The notes: a model not told the origin generated them from the letters alone. Shown: positions 1 through 8,749, numbered from the stretch's first letter. The stretch: 64,000 nt of DNA from SUG2458 sp051872335 (GCA_051872335.1 JBJEDT010000024.1:1-64000); one strand, 5' to 3'. Numbers and translations are program-made.

Positions 1-7
1 ATATTTA

Positions 8-46
8 TAGAATTTAATTTGTCAAACTAGAATTTACTTTGGCAAT
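8..46. repeat. Imperfect direct repeat pair
   Basis: Two adjacent near-copies of about 18-19 nt, beginning TAGAATTTA and ending TTTG(T/G)CAA, lie at about 8-25 and 28-46. They sit downstream of proS at the window edge. No function is apparent, and the left flank is cut off. Confidence 0.4.
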
Positions 47-104
47 TCACATTTTATAAGAAATCAGAACTCAGAATTTATATTATGTATAAAATATTAT
101 ATTA

Positions 105-149
105 ATAAAAAAACTTTATATTGAAAACTTATTTAATCAATATAAAGTT
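105..149 (-). terminator. Intrinsic terminator of proS
   Basis: A 13-bp stem (112-124 with 137-149) is followed on the minus strand by a T run. It lies just past the proS stop and ends the EAL-like/proS transcript. Confidence 0.8.
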
Positions 150-161
150 AATTCTGAATCA

Positions 162-1598
162 TTAATATGCTTTTGCAAATAAACAAACATATTTTGCTTC
201 TTTACCACAAACTGCACATTTATCGTTATGAGCTTGTTGAGTAAATGGCATACATCTAGATGTAGCTTGGAATTCGTCTTTAATAATATTTTCACATTCT
301 ACATTGCCACACCACATCATTTTAGCATAGCCACCCTTAACATTAACAACTTCACCAAGTTCTTCTTTGGTATAAACTGTTGTTGTATGTGCATCTAAAT
401 ATGCTTGAGCTTTGTTTAACATTTCTTCATGAATATTTTCAAGTGTAGATAAAACTTGTTCTTCTAATTCATCTAAAGAAATAGTAGATTTGATACCATC
501 GTTACGTTTTGCCAAAACACAATTGTTGTTTTCAATATCACGAGGTCCTAATTCAATTCTTAGAGGAATACCTTTCATTTCATGCTCATGAAATTTCCAA
601 CCTGGTGAAGCGTTTGTGTCATCAACTATAACACGTACTCCTTTTTTAAGTAGTCGTCCTTTTAATTCATATGCTTTATCTAAAACACCTGCTTTTTGTT
701 GTTGAATAGGAATAATAACCACTTGGTTAGGAGCTACCCTAGGTGGTAATACCAAGCCATTATCGTCACCATGTACCATAATGATAGCTCCTAGTAAACG
801 AGTAGAAACACCCCATGAAGTTTGATTGACATAAGCAATTTTACTATCTTTATCTTGAAATTTAATACCGAATGCTTTAGCAAAACCATCACCAAAGAAA
901 TGTGTTGTACCACTTTGAAGTGCTTTTCCATCTGGCATTAGAGCTTCGATGGTATATGTTGATTCAGCACCTGCAAATTTTTCTTTATCTGTTTTCTTTC
1001 CTGTAACAAAAGGAATAGCTAATAAATTGCGACCCATTTCATTATAGATATCTAACATTTTTAAAGTTTCTTCCATTGCTTCTTCTTTAGATGCGTGAAT
1101 TGTATGACCTTCTTGCCATAAAAATTCACTACCTCTTAAAAAAGGTCTTGTTGTTTTTTCCCATCTTACGACAGAACACCATTGGTTATATTTTTTAGGT
1201 AAATCTCTATATGAATTTACAATTTTTGCAAAATGTTCGCAAAATAATGTTTCAGATGTTGGTCTAACGATAAGACGATCTTCTAATTCGTCTTTACCAC
1301 CAACTGTAATGATTGCACATTCTGGAGCAAATCCTTCAACGTGATCTTTTTCCTTTTGGAATAAAGATTCAGGAATGACCATTGGCATATAAACATTTTG
1401 ATGTCCTGTTTCTTTAAATTTGTTATCTAAATAATGTTGAATTTGCTCCCAAATAGCATATCCATAAGGTCTATAAATAATAAAACCTTTAACTGAAGAA
1501 TAGTCCATTAGTTCTGCCTTACGACATACATCTGTATACCATTGAGCAAAATCTTCTTTTTGTGATGTAATAGCATCATTTTTAATATCAATTGCCAT
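162..1598 (-). CDS. proS: Prolyl-tRNA synthetase, archaeal/eukaryotic-like short type
   Basis: Charges tRNA-Pro with proline in the cytoplasm. The class II core is complete: motif 2 region RWEKTTRPFLRGSEFLWQE, the preceding RPTSET, and motif 3 GVSTRLLGAIIMVHGDD. The C-terminus has a zinc-type domain (WCGNVEC, then KCAVCG) and ends in Tyr, as in the short ProRS class that lacks the bacterial INS editing domain; 478 aa is normal for that class. An AAAGG Shine-Dalgarno (SD) precedes the ATG. The upstream EAL-like gene ends only 20 nt away, so the two are probably co-transcribed. No T-box leader is visible. Confidence 0.97.
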   Translation of the reverse strand: MAIDIKNDAITSQKEDFAQWYTDVCRKAELMDYSSVKGFIIYRPYGYAIWEQIQHYLDNKFKETGHQNVYMPMVIPESLFQKEKDHVEGFAPECAIITVGGKDELEDRLIVRPTSETLFCEHFAKIVNSYRDLPKKYNQWCSVVRWEKTTRPFLRGSEFLWQEGHTIHASKEEAMEETLKMLDIYNEMGRNLLAIPFVTGKKTDKEKFAGAESTYTIEALMPDGKALQSGTTHFFGDGFAKAFGIKFQDKDSKIAYVNQTSWGVSTRLLGAIIMVHGDDNGLVLPPRVAPNQVVIIPIQQQKAGVLDKAYELKGRLLKKGVRVIVDDTNASPGWKFHEHEMKGIPLRIELGPRDIENNNCVLAKRNDGIKSTISLDELEEQVLSTLENIHEEMLNKAQAYLDAHTTTVYTKEELGEVVNVKGGYAKMMWCGNVECENIIKDEFQATSRCMPFTQQAHNDKCAVCGKEAKYVCLFAKAY

Positions 1599-1618
1599 AA
1601 AAATACCTTTTCTTTCTT

Positions 1619-3364
1619 TTATTTTTTAATTAAATTATTAATCTTTGATAAATTTGGTGGAATAATAATTTCTCTCGGTTCACCAAATAATTTACCACCA
1701 ACAATACGAATATTATTTTCATAAATAACTTTGAAATCTGATTTAGTATCTACACCAACAGAAATAATTGGTTTGTTATAAAATTCAAGTTTATTTAAAA
1801 TAGCTCTAAATGAACTTGATGTTTCAACTGCTTCACGTGAAACATTAATGTGCTTTGTAAATAAGAAATAATCAAATAATTGATATAATTCTTTAGGCCA
1901 AGGGAATTCACGATCTTTAATTCGTAAACACAACTCATAGTTTTTAGTCTTAAATACTTCTAGTAATTTAAAAGCTCTATCAATATCTTTTTCAACAATT
2001 TCATTTAATACTGATTCACTAATAACAAATACTAAGTTACATTCATCCAAATGTTTTACTTCACTTAATGTATCAAATATTGAATCAATATCATATTTTG
2101 ATAATTGTAAAAATAATTTTTGAGGACACTTACCTTTTCTATTTTGGAAAACCTTTACAAATGTAGAATAATAAATACCAATTAATCTTTTAACAACAAC
2201 ATTAGATAATTCGTTAACTAATCCATGCTCGTGAGCAGATTCAAACATATCATTTAAGCTTTTAAATCTTGTTGAATATGCAACGGTTTTAGTATAAAAC
2301 CCAAATAAAGAACATGTATCAGCATCAATTAAAGGTAAATATAAAGATTCTATTTTCTTTTCTCTATTACTGCCTTCAATCAATTGAAGCAATTCATGTT
2401 TTTCAATTAATGATTTTTCTACAGATTCATCATTAAAACTGTTGTACCATTCAACCTTATTATTAACTTCACTATGAAAATAAGTTATATTTTTGATTTC
2501 TTCTAAACAATCATTAGGATCTTTAAAGAATTCATTTTGAGCAGCACCTATAAAAAAATCAAAGACTGAAGAATAACCAGATAATTCAAGACGAGCTTGT
2601 AACTTTCTACTTAAATTATTCAATATGGTTTGGTATTCCTCTAATAATTCATCAGTATAGTCAATAATTCCAAAACCATTTTTATCATCTTCTCCAAGAT
2701 TTAATCTTTGCCTTAAATTAGATTCACCAGTAAATCCAAGACAAATTGTTTTTAAATCATTGATAATAATATTAGCTTTTTCTTGGACAACTTCTTTATC
2801 AAAAGGGAAAAATCTAATATATATCATATAACCATCAGCTTTATGTTTTCTTAAATAAGCTGTACCAATAGAAATACCAGAACTATTATTAATAAAATGT
2901 GAAGTGCCCTTTGAATAAGAAATTGGATAACCAACTAAATGAAGAATAGAATCGGAACTCTTCATTTCTTCTACAAAATAAAAAGAAATAAATTCATCTT
3001 CTCCAACTAAAATATCAATTTCCGAATTAAGGGATTTATCAAGTCCATTATTTAAATCAGATAAATATATCTTAAACATCCCCAATTTACGGGGGTCTGG
3101 AATCTTTTTATAAAAATCTTTAAAAGAAAAATTTTCAATTTTACTTGCATTATACCTTTTAAAATAAGTTACTTGTTTAGTATTAAAATTAAAAATAAAC
3201 TCATAGATATTTTTATTACGTTTATTAATTTCATTTGCACGATTTTTATTCAAGAAAAAAGAATGAATAATGCCCAAAGTACAAGCAACAGCAAAAAGAC
3301 CAATAACTACAATAGAAATGGTCGTTAATACTTCGTTAGCATCCATTGCAAAAACTACAAGCAT
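1619..3364 (-). CDS. Membrane-anchored degenerate GGDEF-EAL-like signalling protein
   Basis: One N-terminal membrane segment (about residues 12-38) precedes a PAS-like stretch, a GGDEF-like region without a GGDEF signature, and a C-terminal EAL-like domain (about 325-575). EAL landmarks are visible in order: ESLYLPLID, FESAHEHGLVNEL, KLFLQLS, LVFVISES and a final GGKLFGEP. The catalytic E-A-L is replaced by G-F-Y, and the later metal-binding acidic residues are not conserved. It is probably a non-catalytic c-di-GMP sensor or scaffold; that is inference. The start is set by the SD GAGAGG 7-8 nt upstream. It lies directly before proS and has its own promoter at 3389-3417. Confidence 0.6.
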   Translation of the reverse strand: MLVVFAMDANEVLTTISIVVIGLFAVACTLGIIHSFFLNKNRANEINKRNKNIYEFIFNFNTKQVTYFKRYNASKIENFSFKDFYKKIPDPRKLGMFKIYLSDLNNGLDKSLNSEIDILVGEDEFISFYFVEEMKSSDSILHLVGYPISYSKGTSHFINNSSGISIGTAYLRKHKADGYMIYIRFFPFDKEVVQEKANIIINDLKTICLGFTGESNLRQRLNLGEDDKNGFGIIDYTDELLEEYQTILNNLSRKLQARLELSGYSSVFDFFIGAAQNEFFKDPNDCLEEIKNITYFHSEVNNKVEWYNSFNDESVEKSLIEKHELLQLIEGSNREKKIESLYLPLIDADTCSLFGFYTKTVAYSTRFKSLNDMFESAHEHGLVNELSNVVVKRLIGIYYSTFVKVFQNRKGKCPQKLFLQLSKYDIDSIFDTLSEVKHLDECNLVFVISESVLNEIVEKDIDRAFKLLEVFKTKNYELCLRIKDREFPWPKELYQLFDYFLFTKHINVSREAVETSSSFRAILNKLEFYNKPIISVGVDTKSDFKVIYENNIRIVGGKLFGEPREIIIPPNLSKINNLIKK

Positions 3365-3388
3365 ATTAATTCCTCTCTTTCTTGTTTA

Positions 3389-3417
3389 TTATATACTTAT
3401 AATAAATAATTAACAAC
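3389..3417 (-). promoter_or_regulatory. Sigma-A type promoter for EAL-like gene and proS
   Basis: On the minus strand TTGTTA (3412-3417) is separated by 17 nt from a perfect TATAAT (3389-3394), 25 nt upstream of the start codon. It lies just downstream of the terminator of the neighbouring operon, consistent with an independent unit. Confidence 0.7.
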
Positions 3418-3421
3418 AAAA

Positions 3422-3454
3422 TAAAAAAGATAAGAGCAATAAAAATTGCTCTTA
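3422..3454 (-). terminator. Terminator of the ydjI/ydjG-like operon
   Basis: A perfect 10-bp stem (3431-3440 with 3445-3454), loop AAAA, followed by a T-rich run on the minus strand. It directly follows the stop of the SPFH gene at 3470. Confidence 0.85.
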
Positions 3455-3469
3455 TTTATTAGTACTTAT

Positions 3470-4531
3470 TTATAGCTTTTCTCCACATTCACTACAGAAT
3501 TTAGAACCCTTTTTTACTTCCGCACCACAATTTGGGCAAAACTTTTTCTTTTCAACAATTTTAGCTCCACATTCACTGCAGAATTTAGAGCCTTCCTTAA
3601 TTTGTGCTTTACATTCAGGGCAAATTGCTCCACCTTTAATATCTTCTTTTGTAGCAGTTTCTTTAACTTCTTCTTTTTTAGATAAGTTTTCAGCAAACAT
3701 TTTTCCTAAAGTAACACCTGCTCCTAATCCAATTCCAGCTCCAGATAAACCACCTGGATTTTTAGCAGCATCACGCATTGCTTCAACACTTTGCATTTTA
3801 GCATAGTCATCAATGCTACCTTTCATGACACCAACAGAAGTTCTCTTATCCATCATCTTATTAACTTCTTCAGGTAAAACAATATTTTCAATATATAATC
3901 CACAAACATCAAGACCTAATGATCCTAAATCATCTTTCAATTTAGCTTTGGCATTTTCAGCTATTAATTCATAATTTGCAGCTAAATCTAATGCAGCTAA
4001 TTTTAATTCACCAATAGATGTAGTTAAAATTGAAGACATAATAGATTTCAAATATGTATTTACGTCACTTACACGTAAAATGTCTGTTGATCCAAACAAT
4101 TCAAACATTGCTTGAGAAGGTTCCGTTACTTTAAAAGAAAATTTACCTTCTGCTTCAATACGAACCATTCCAAAGTCTTTGTCTCTTAACATAATTGGTC
4201 TTGGTGTTTTCCAAACATTATCCATAAATTGCTTTGTTTGAATAAAATAGATATCAGCAGTAAATGGACTTTCAAAAGCATATGTCCAACTATAGATAGC
4301 AGTTAAAATTGGTATATTTTTAACATCATCTAAATCATATGTTCCTGGTTCAAAAACATCAGCTAATTTGCCTTGATTTATAAAAATTGCACGTTGACCT
4401 TCTCTAACTACAAGTTTAGAGTGTTTCATGATTTCAACTTTCTTCTCAAGAGGATATTTATAAACAATTACATCTCTTGGAACGTCTTCCCATTGAATAA
4501 CTTTTCTAAATTGATTTCTTAAAAATCCCAT
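3470..4531 (-). CDS. YdjI-like SPFH-domain protein with two C-terminal zinc ribbons
   Basis: The N-terminal about 240 residues match the SPFH/virion-core-like family typified by Bacillus subtilis YdjI (start MGFLRNQFRKVIQWE, middle QGKLADVFEPGTY). A glycine-rich linker follows, then two zinc ribbons (CPEC/CSEC and CPNC/CSEC). In B. subtilis YdjI works with YdjG/YdjH and PspA at stressed membranes; a similar role here is inference. It has a strong SD, AAGGAGG. It is the last gene of a three-gene run and a paralogue of the first (5647-6708), of the same 353-aa length. No pspA is seen nearby. Confidence 0.75.
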   Translation of the reverse strand: MGFLRNQFRKVIQWEDVPRDVIVYKYPLEKKVEIMKHSKLVVREGQRAIFINQGKLADVFEPGTYDLDDVKNIPILTAIYSWTYAFESPFTADIYFIQTKQFMDNVWKTPRPIMLRDKDFGMVRIEAEGKFSFKVTEPSQAMFELFGSTDILRVSDVNTYLKSIMSSILTTSIGELKLAALDLAANYELIAENAKAKLKDDLGSLGLDVCGLYIENIVLPEEVNKMMDKRTSVGVMKGSIDDYAKMQSVEAMRDAAKNPGGLSGAGIGLGAGVTLGKMFAENLSKKEEVKETATKEDIKGGAICPECKAQIKEGSKFCSECGAKIVEKKKFCPNCGAEVKKGSKFCSECGEKL

Positions 4532-4543
4532 ACTTTTTCCTCC

Positions 4544-5647
4544 TTAAAAAATCTCATTAATGTTTATTACATCATTCATAACTAATAATACTATTATAAT
4601 ACCAACAATTAAAAGAACAGTAAATACAATAGCAAGTACTTTACCTACTGATACAGGTGCTTCGCCTTTTGCTTTTCCTGAAACGCCATGAATTCGACAT
4701 TGGTAATTTTTATTTTTATAAATATAGTTTATAAAATAAACAGGTACTAAAATATACTTGTAGGAATTATCGTTATAACTTGTATTTGCACTATAGGAAA
4801 TAACAGTATCAACTCCTGTATAACGATTAATGACACCACGTTTAATACGTTCTTTCATAATACTAATTGCTTCATTCCATGAATCACTTATTGATTCAGA
4901 ATATCTTTCACAAGAATATCCACTAATAAATTGATCGTGAAATGAAGATGCATTATGTGTATTATATCCTCCTAAAGCATCATATTTGTTTTGCTCAATA
5001 TGACAGCTTGCTTCGATATTAATATCATTAAAATTCATGCTTATAGTTCCACTACCAGTATGAGTAGTCATATAAGTTTCAGTATGTCTATTCTTACCTG
5101 TACCTACTGTACGAGTATGATATGTTCCATAAGTTAATTTATATGAGCTCACTGTTCTACTATCAAAAGTAAATGTAGGTATATATACACCATCAATTTT
5201 CCTTTCGCGAGCAGTTTTCTTAAATGATTTAGGTGCCATGCTTTTGCTTTTTACCCATCTTAAGAAAATATTTTTAGCTTCTTTATAACCTATTTCAAAA
5301 GGAATAATACCTGATGGTCTAATTCCAGGTATTTCTCCTCTTTCTAAAATATGAACTCTTCCACAAAATGGACAACTTGTTGATGTTTCATTATTACTTA
5401 AAACAAATTCAGCTCCACAATCTTCACATTGGACACATTTAGTTCCCTTCCAAACACAAGATTTACTTATGACATCATTTGTAAAAGGAGTCTCTTTAGC
5501 AATTTGTGTTTCCTCTAATGGTAAAGTAGTGTCACAATGAGGGCATCTCATAACTCCATTATCAGCATCATAAACAAAAGATGAACCACAGTTTTCACAA
5601 ACATACGATTTAGAAGTATATACTCTCTTATCTTCCTTTTCTACCAC
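4544..5647 (-). CDS. YdjG-like zinc-ribbon membrane protein
   Basis: The N-terminus has two zinc-binding knuckle pairs (CENC/CPHC at about 17-39, CEDC/CPFC at about 75-96), like the TFIIB-type ribbons of B. subtilis YdjG. A long soluble region follows, and one membrane segment lies at the C-terminus (about residues 333-357, VLAIVFTVLLIVGIIIVLLV). The start is GTG. The upstream stop and this start share one base (TAGTG), and the SD GGAGG is formed by the last codons of the upstream gene, so translation is probably coupled. It sits between two YdjI-like genes and likely acts as the membrane anchor of that complex (inference). Confidence 0.65.
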   Translation of the reverse strand: MVEKEDKRVYTSKSYVCENCGSSFVYDADNGVMRCPHCDTTLPLEETQIAKETPFTNDVISKSCVWKGTKCVQCEDCGAEFVLSNNETSTSCPFCGRVHILERGEIPGIRPSGIIPFEIGYKEAKNIFLRWVKSKSMAPKSFKKTARERKIDGVYIPTFTFDSRTVSSYKLTYGTYHTRTVGTGKNRHTETYMTTHTGSGTISMNFNDINIEASCHIEQNKYDALGGYNTHNASSFHDQFISGYSCERYSESISDSWNEAISIMKERIKRGVINRYTGVDTVISYSANTSYNDNSYKYILVPVYFINYIYKNKNYQCRIHGVSGKAKGEAPVSVGKVLAIVFTVLLIVGIIIVLLVMNDVININEIF

Positions 5648-6708
5648 TATAATTTACCTCCACAATTTGGACAGAACTTTGCACTTTCTTTAACTTCTGT
5701 TCCACATTCTTGACAAAATCTCTTTCCTAAAGGTGTTCCACAATTTGAACAAAACTTAGCATTTAGTTTATTCTCAATACCACACTTTGGGCAAACTTTT
5801 GCATTTGATTTTGAAGTAGGTTTTTCTTCTTGAGACTTAGTTGAGTCTAACATTTCTTTACCAGCTTTCATAGCAAAAGCTAATCCTAATCCAGTATTCA
5901 TTCCATTATTTAATTCGTTATTACCATTTCCTGTATTTTTTGCAGCATCACGCATTGCTTCAACTGTTTCCATTTTAGCATAGTCATCAATACTTCCTTG
6001 CATAACACCAACACTAGTTCTCTTATCAATCATTTTTTCAACATCACTAGGTAAAGATAAGTTTTCAATATATAAACCCTTAATCTCAATTCCTAATTTT
6101 GAGAACTCTTGTTCCAATTTCCTTTTGGCAATTAAAGTAATATCATCATAATTCATTGCTAAATCTAGAGCAGGACAACCCAGTTCAGCGATTGAATTTG
6201 ATAAAATAGAAGTAATAATTGATCTAAAGTATTTATCAACATCATTAACATATAAATAATCAGTACTTCCAGCAATTTCAAAAATAGCAGCTTTAGGATT
6301 TGTAATAGCAAAACTATATTTACCAAAACCTCTAACACGAACCATCCCAAAATCTTTGTCACGCATCATAATAGGTTTTGAAGTACCCCATTTATTATCT
6401 AAGAATTGCTTTGTTTGAAAAAAAATTATATCTGCAGTAAATGGACTTTCAAATGCATAAGTCCAACTGTACATTGCTGTTAATAAAGGTATATTTTTAA
6501 CATCTTTTAAAGAATATGTTCCAGGCATAAAAACATCAGCAAGTTTACCTTGATTAATAAAAGCAGCACATTGTCCTTCACGAACAACAAGAGTTGATTT
6601 TTTCATTATTTCCTCTTTCTTTTCAAGAGGATATTTATAAACTATTTCGTCACTATTTACATTTTCCCATTGAATAACTTTACGAAATTGATTTTTAAAA
6701 AAGCCCAT
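5647..6708 (-). CDS. YdjI-like SPFH-domain protein, second copy
   Basis: Paralogue of the protein at 3470-4531, with the same N-terminus (MGFFKNQFRKVIQWE), the same central signatures and two zinc ribbons (CPKC/CSNC, CQEC/CPNC) at the end. It is first in the operon. The SD GAAGGGA precedes the ATG. Its final Gly-Gly codons GGA GGT serve as the SD of the next gene. Two SPFH subunits flanking one ribbon-containing membrane protein suggests a hetero-oligomer; this is inference from order and similarity. Confidence 0.75.
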   Translation of the reverse strand: MGFFKNQFRKVIQWENVNSDEIVYKYPLEKKEEIMKKSTLVVREGQCAAFINQGKLADVFMPGTYSLKDVKNIPLLTAMYSWTYAFESPFTADIIFFQTKQFLDNKWGTSKPIMMRDKDFGMVRVRGFGKYSFAITNPKAAIFEIAGSTDYLYVNDVDKYFRSIITSILSNSIAELGCPALDLAMNYDDITLIAKRKLEQEFSKLGIEIKGLYIENLSLPSDVEKMIDKRTSVGVMQGSIDDYAKMETVEAMRDAAKNTGNGNNELNNGMNTGLGLAFAMKAGKEMLDSTKSQEEKPTSKSNAKVCPKCGIENKLNAKFCSNCGTPLGKRFCQECGTEVKESAKFCPNCGGKL

Positions 6709-6786
6709 AAGTAATTCCCTTCACTTAATGTTTACCTTTCTTTTTTTATGTTATCACATTTTATTTATCACTGCATTAATAATTAA

Positions 6787-6815
6787 TTGAAAATGATATA
6801 TCTATAATATATAAT
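6787..6815 (+). promoter_or_regulatory. Promoter of tRNA-Ser(CGA)
   Basis: TTGAAA (6787-6792), a 17-nt spacer and perfect TATAAT (6810-6815). It ends 9 nt before the first tRNA base, which fits a start site immediately upstream of the mature 5' end. Confidence 0.75.
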
Positions 6816-6824
6816 GAAAAAGCC

Positions 6825-6915
6825 GGAGAAATACTCAAGTGGTTGAAGAGACTAGTTTCGAAAACTAGCAGGAGGTGCAAGCCTCGCGAGGGTTCAAATC
6901 CCTCTTTCTCCGCCA
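6825..6915 (+). tRNA. tRNA-Ser(CGA)
   Basis: A 7-bp acceptor stem GGAGAAA/TTTCTCC with encoded CCA. The anticodon arm CTAGT-TTCGAAA-ACTAG gives anticodon CGA (reads UCG). A long class II variable arm (GAGG...CCTC) and a GGTTCAAATCC T-loop support serine. The acceptor and T arm match the second serine tRNA at 27502. Confidence 0.97.
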
Positions 6916-6935
6916 TTAAATAGGAGTTTAGCAGT

Positions 6936-7684
6936 ATGAATGTAGTATCTTTAAAATTTTTAACTGATTTAGATATTTCTTTATTTTCTATTTGGCATAT
7001 TCTTTGGATAGTATTAATCATTGGATTTGCATTTCTAGGTTACTTTTTATTAAGAAACAAAGAAGAAAAAACTAAAACTTTAGTCTTAAATGTCTTAGCT
7101 TGTTTATTAATAGGAATTTATATTCTTGATTTCTTCATTATGCCTTTTTCTCAAGGCAAAATTGATATTGATAAACTTCCTTTTCACTTCTGTACATTAA
7201 CTGCTGTTTTTATACCATTTGCTCAATTTAATAAAAAATTTAAACCAATTAAAAATGTTATTGTTTGTTTTGCAATTGTATCATCCTTAATGTATATAAC
7301 TTATCCTGGCTCAGCTCTTGGAGGAATTAGTCCATTTGCATATAAAGTAATTCAAACATTTTTATTTCATAGTTTTGAATTTACATGGGATTTTTATGTC
7401 TTACATTAAAAAATGTACGCTTCTCTTTTAAAGAAATTTGGAAAGAAGCTGTTGGTCTAGTTATATTAATCGTTTGGGCTTTCATTGGAAACTTTGCTTA
7501 TGAAGGAATTCCAGATGGTCACCACTATGATTGGTTCTTTGTGACTGGTTCAACATTCCTTTTCATTCCAAAATCATTAATGCCACTAGTTGTATTCATT
7601 GCAACATTTGGTATGTGTGCACTTATTTATTTAATTGATTATATAGTTAAAAGAATAGCAACTAAAAAGAGTGAAACCAAATAG
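6936..7684 (+). pseudogene. YwaF/TIGR02206-type membrane protein split by a frameshift
   Basis: Two overlapping frames (6936-7409 and 7385-7684) together make about 256 residues, the size of the intact paralogues at 9705 and 54136. The first frame holds the N-terminal helices and ends shortly after ...QTFLFHSFEFTW; the second resumes at GFLCLTLKNV in the -1 frame and completes the membrane protein. One missing base near 7385-7395 (a GGGATTTTTA tract) would explain the break. The heptamer there is not a valid two-tRNA slippery site, so programmed shifting is unlikely. It could be a real mutation or a sequencing or assembly error. It starts 20 nt after tRNA-Ser and ends at a good terminator. 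Function of the family is unknown. Confidence 0.75.
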
Positions 7685-7710
7685 TTTATTATTATATTTA
7701 ATTGATTAAC

Positions 7711-7734
7711 AACGCTATATTTATAGCGTTTTTT
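7711..7734 (+). terminator. Terminator after the split membrane gene
   Basis: Stem AACGCTAT/ATAGCGTT with a 4-nt loop (7711-7730), then a T run. It closes the tRNA-side plus-strand transcript. Confidence 0.85.
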
Positions 7735-7781
7735 ATATACAAAAAGTATTTCTAAAAATAAAAAAGGAAATTAATCCTTTT

Positions 7782-8582
7782 TTATTCATTATCGTCTTCT
7801 TCAACTTCTTCGTATTCTTCATTTTCTTCATTTTTTCTAAAAAGACCTGCAATCATGTAATAAACTGGTACTGTGATAAATAAGACCCATAATGGATGCC
7901 ATAAATTCAAAAAGACACCTAATGCACAATATAATGCTGTAATAAATAATGGATATGCAAAATGATTTCCATTTTTTAATTTAATTGATTTATAGAATGA
8001 ACCCGGAACTGGAATAGCAATAAATAAGAACCAATATGTTTCAAATCCGAATCCTAATGGCTTAAGCATTCCTAATATAATATAAGCAATAACAACTACT
8101 AGTAGGGTAATACCAGTTATTGCACCTGCAATCTTATCTTCTTTGCTTTCTATTTTCTTAAGAAAATCTTTCTTTCCAACAACTTTTACTTGGCCATTTT
8201 TATCTGTTAGTATTGTTTTCCCTTTTTCAACAATAATAGTATTGCCTTCATCGTCTTTAACAGTGACTCTTCCTTTTCCAGCACTAACAATAGTACCATC
8301 GTTATCTTCAAAGATTACATCAGAATCAACCTTTTCTTGAGTATTAGATTCTTTGTTCTCCTCAATAATATCAATTGCATCATCGCCATTTAGTAATTCA
8401 TCTAATGATATACCATATAGCTTAGCTAATTGAATTAAATTATCTGTATCTGGAGAAGATTCACTTCTTTCCCATTTTGATACTGCTTGTCTTGATACTC
8501 CTAATTTTTCTGCTAAATCCTCTTGTGATAAATTGTGTTTCTTTCTTAATTCACATAATCTGTTTGCTGTTTTAATATTCAT
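7782..8582 (-). CDS. Membrane-bound XRE-family transcription regulator
   Basis: Residues about 5-62 form an HTH_3 domain (LRKKHNLSQEDLAEKLGVSRQAVSKWE). A middle part rich in short beta-like segments (about 90-145) is followed by several hydrophobic segments from about 150 to 250 and an acidic C-terminal tail. This is the common Bacilli layout in which a DNA-binding head is held at the membrane by helices that may sense cell-envelope state. SD GGAGG is present. Two GCAAC/GTTGC dyads 35-95 nt upstream of the start are likely its own operators. No co-transcribed partner is seen. Confidence 0.8.
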   Translation of the reverse strand: MNIKTANRLCELRKKHNLSQEDLAEKLGVSRQAVSKWERSESSPDTDNLIQLAKLYGISLDELLNGDDAIDIIEENKESNTQEKVDSDVIFEDNDGTIVSAGKGRVTVKDDEGNTIIVEKGKTILTDKNGQVKVVGKKDFLKKIESKEDKIAGAITGITLLVVVIAYIILGMLKPLGFGFETYWFLFIAIPVPGSFYKSIKLKNGNHFAYPLFITALYCALGVFLNLWHPLWVLFITVPVYYMIAGLFRKNEENEEYEEVEEDDNE

Positions 8583-8617
8583 TGTTTTTTCCTCCTAACA
8601 ACATCATTATTAAACCA

Positions 8618-8635
8618 GTTGCAACCACAGTTGCA
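8618..8635. promoter_or_regulatory. Dyad operator 1 upstream of the membrane XRE gene
   Basis: GTTGCAAC followed by CACA and GTTGCA; the core is TGCAAC-N4-GTTGCA. It lies about 36 nt upstream of the start codon at 8582. The same half-sites recur at 8660-8674. Confidence 0.55.
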
Positions 8636-8659
8636 CTACCTATTCTAGTTTGAAACACC

Positions 8660-8674
8660 GCAACTATAGGTTGC
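8660..8674. promoter_or_regulatory. Dyad operator 2 upstream of the membrane XRE gene
   Basis: GCAAC-TATAG-GTTGC, the same half-sites as at 8618-8635 with a 5-nt spacer. The two dyad centres are about 40 bp apart, about four helical turns, as expected for cooperative binding. Confidence 0.55.
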
Positions 8675-8749
8675 AAATATAAAATTTTCCTTAATCTTAA
8701 TATAAAAATCATTATTTTTTAACAAAATAAGCAAAATTAAAAATATTTT

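Noticed and set aside
1599..1618. T-box before proS
   Set aside because: The gap to the upstream gene is only 20 nt, too short for a T-box leader.
6776..7021. Minus-strand ORF of 81 codons
   Set aside because: It covers the tRNA-Ser gene and the start of the plus-strand membrane gene. It is a shadow.
7385..7409. Programmed -1 frameshift in the YwaF-type gene
   Set aside because: The zero-frame heptamer T-TTT-TAT allows re-pairing only in the P site, and no downstream stem or pseudoknot is evident. A lost base is simpler.
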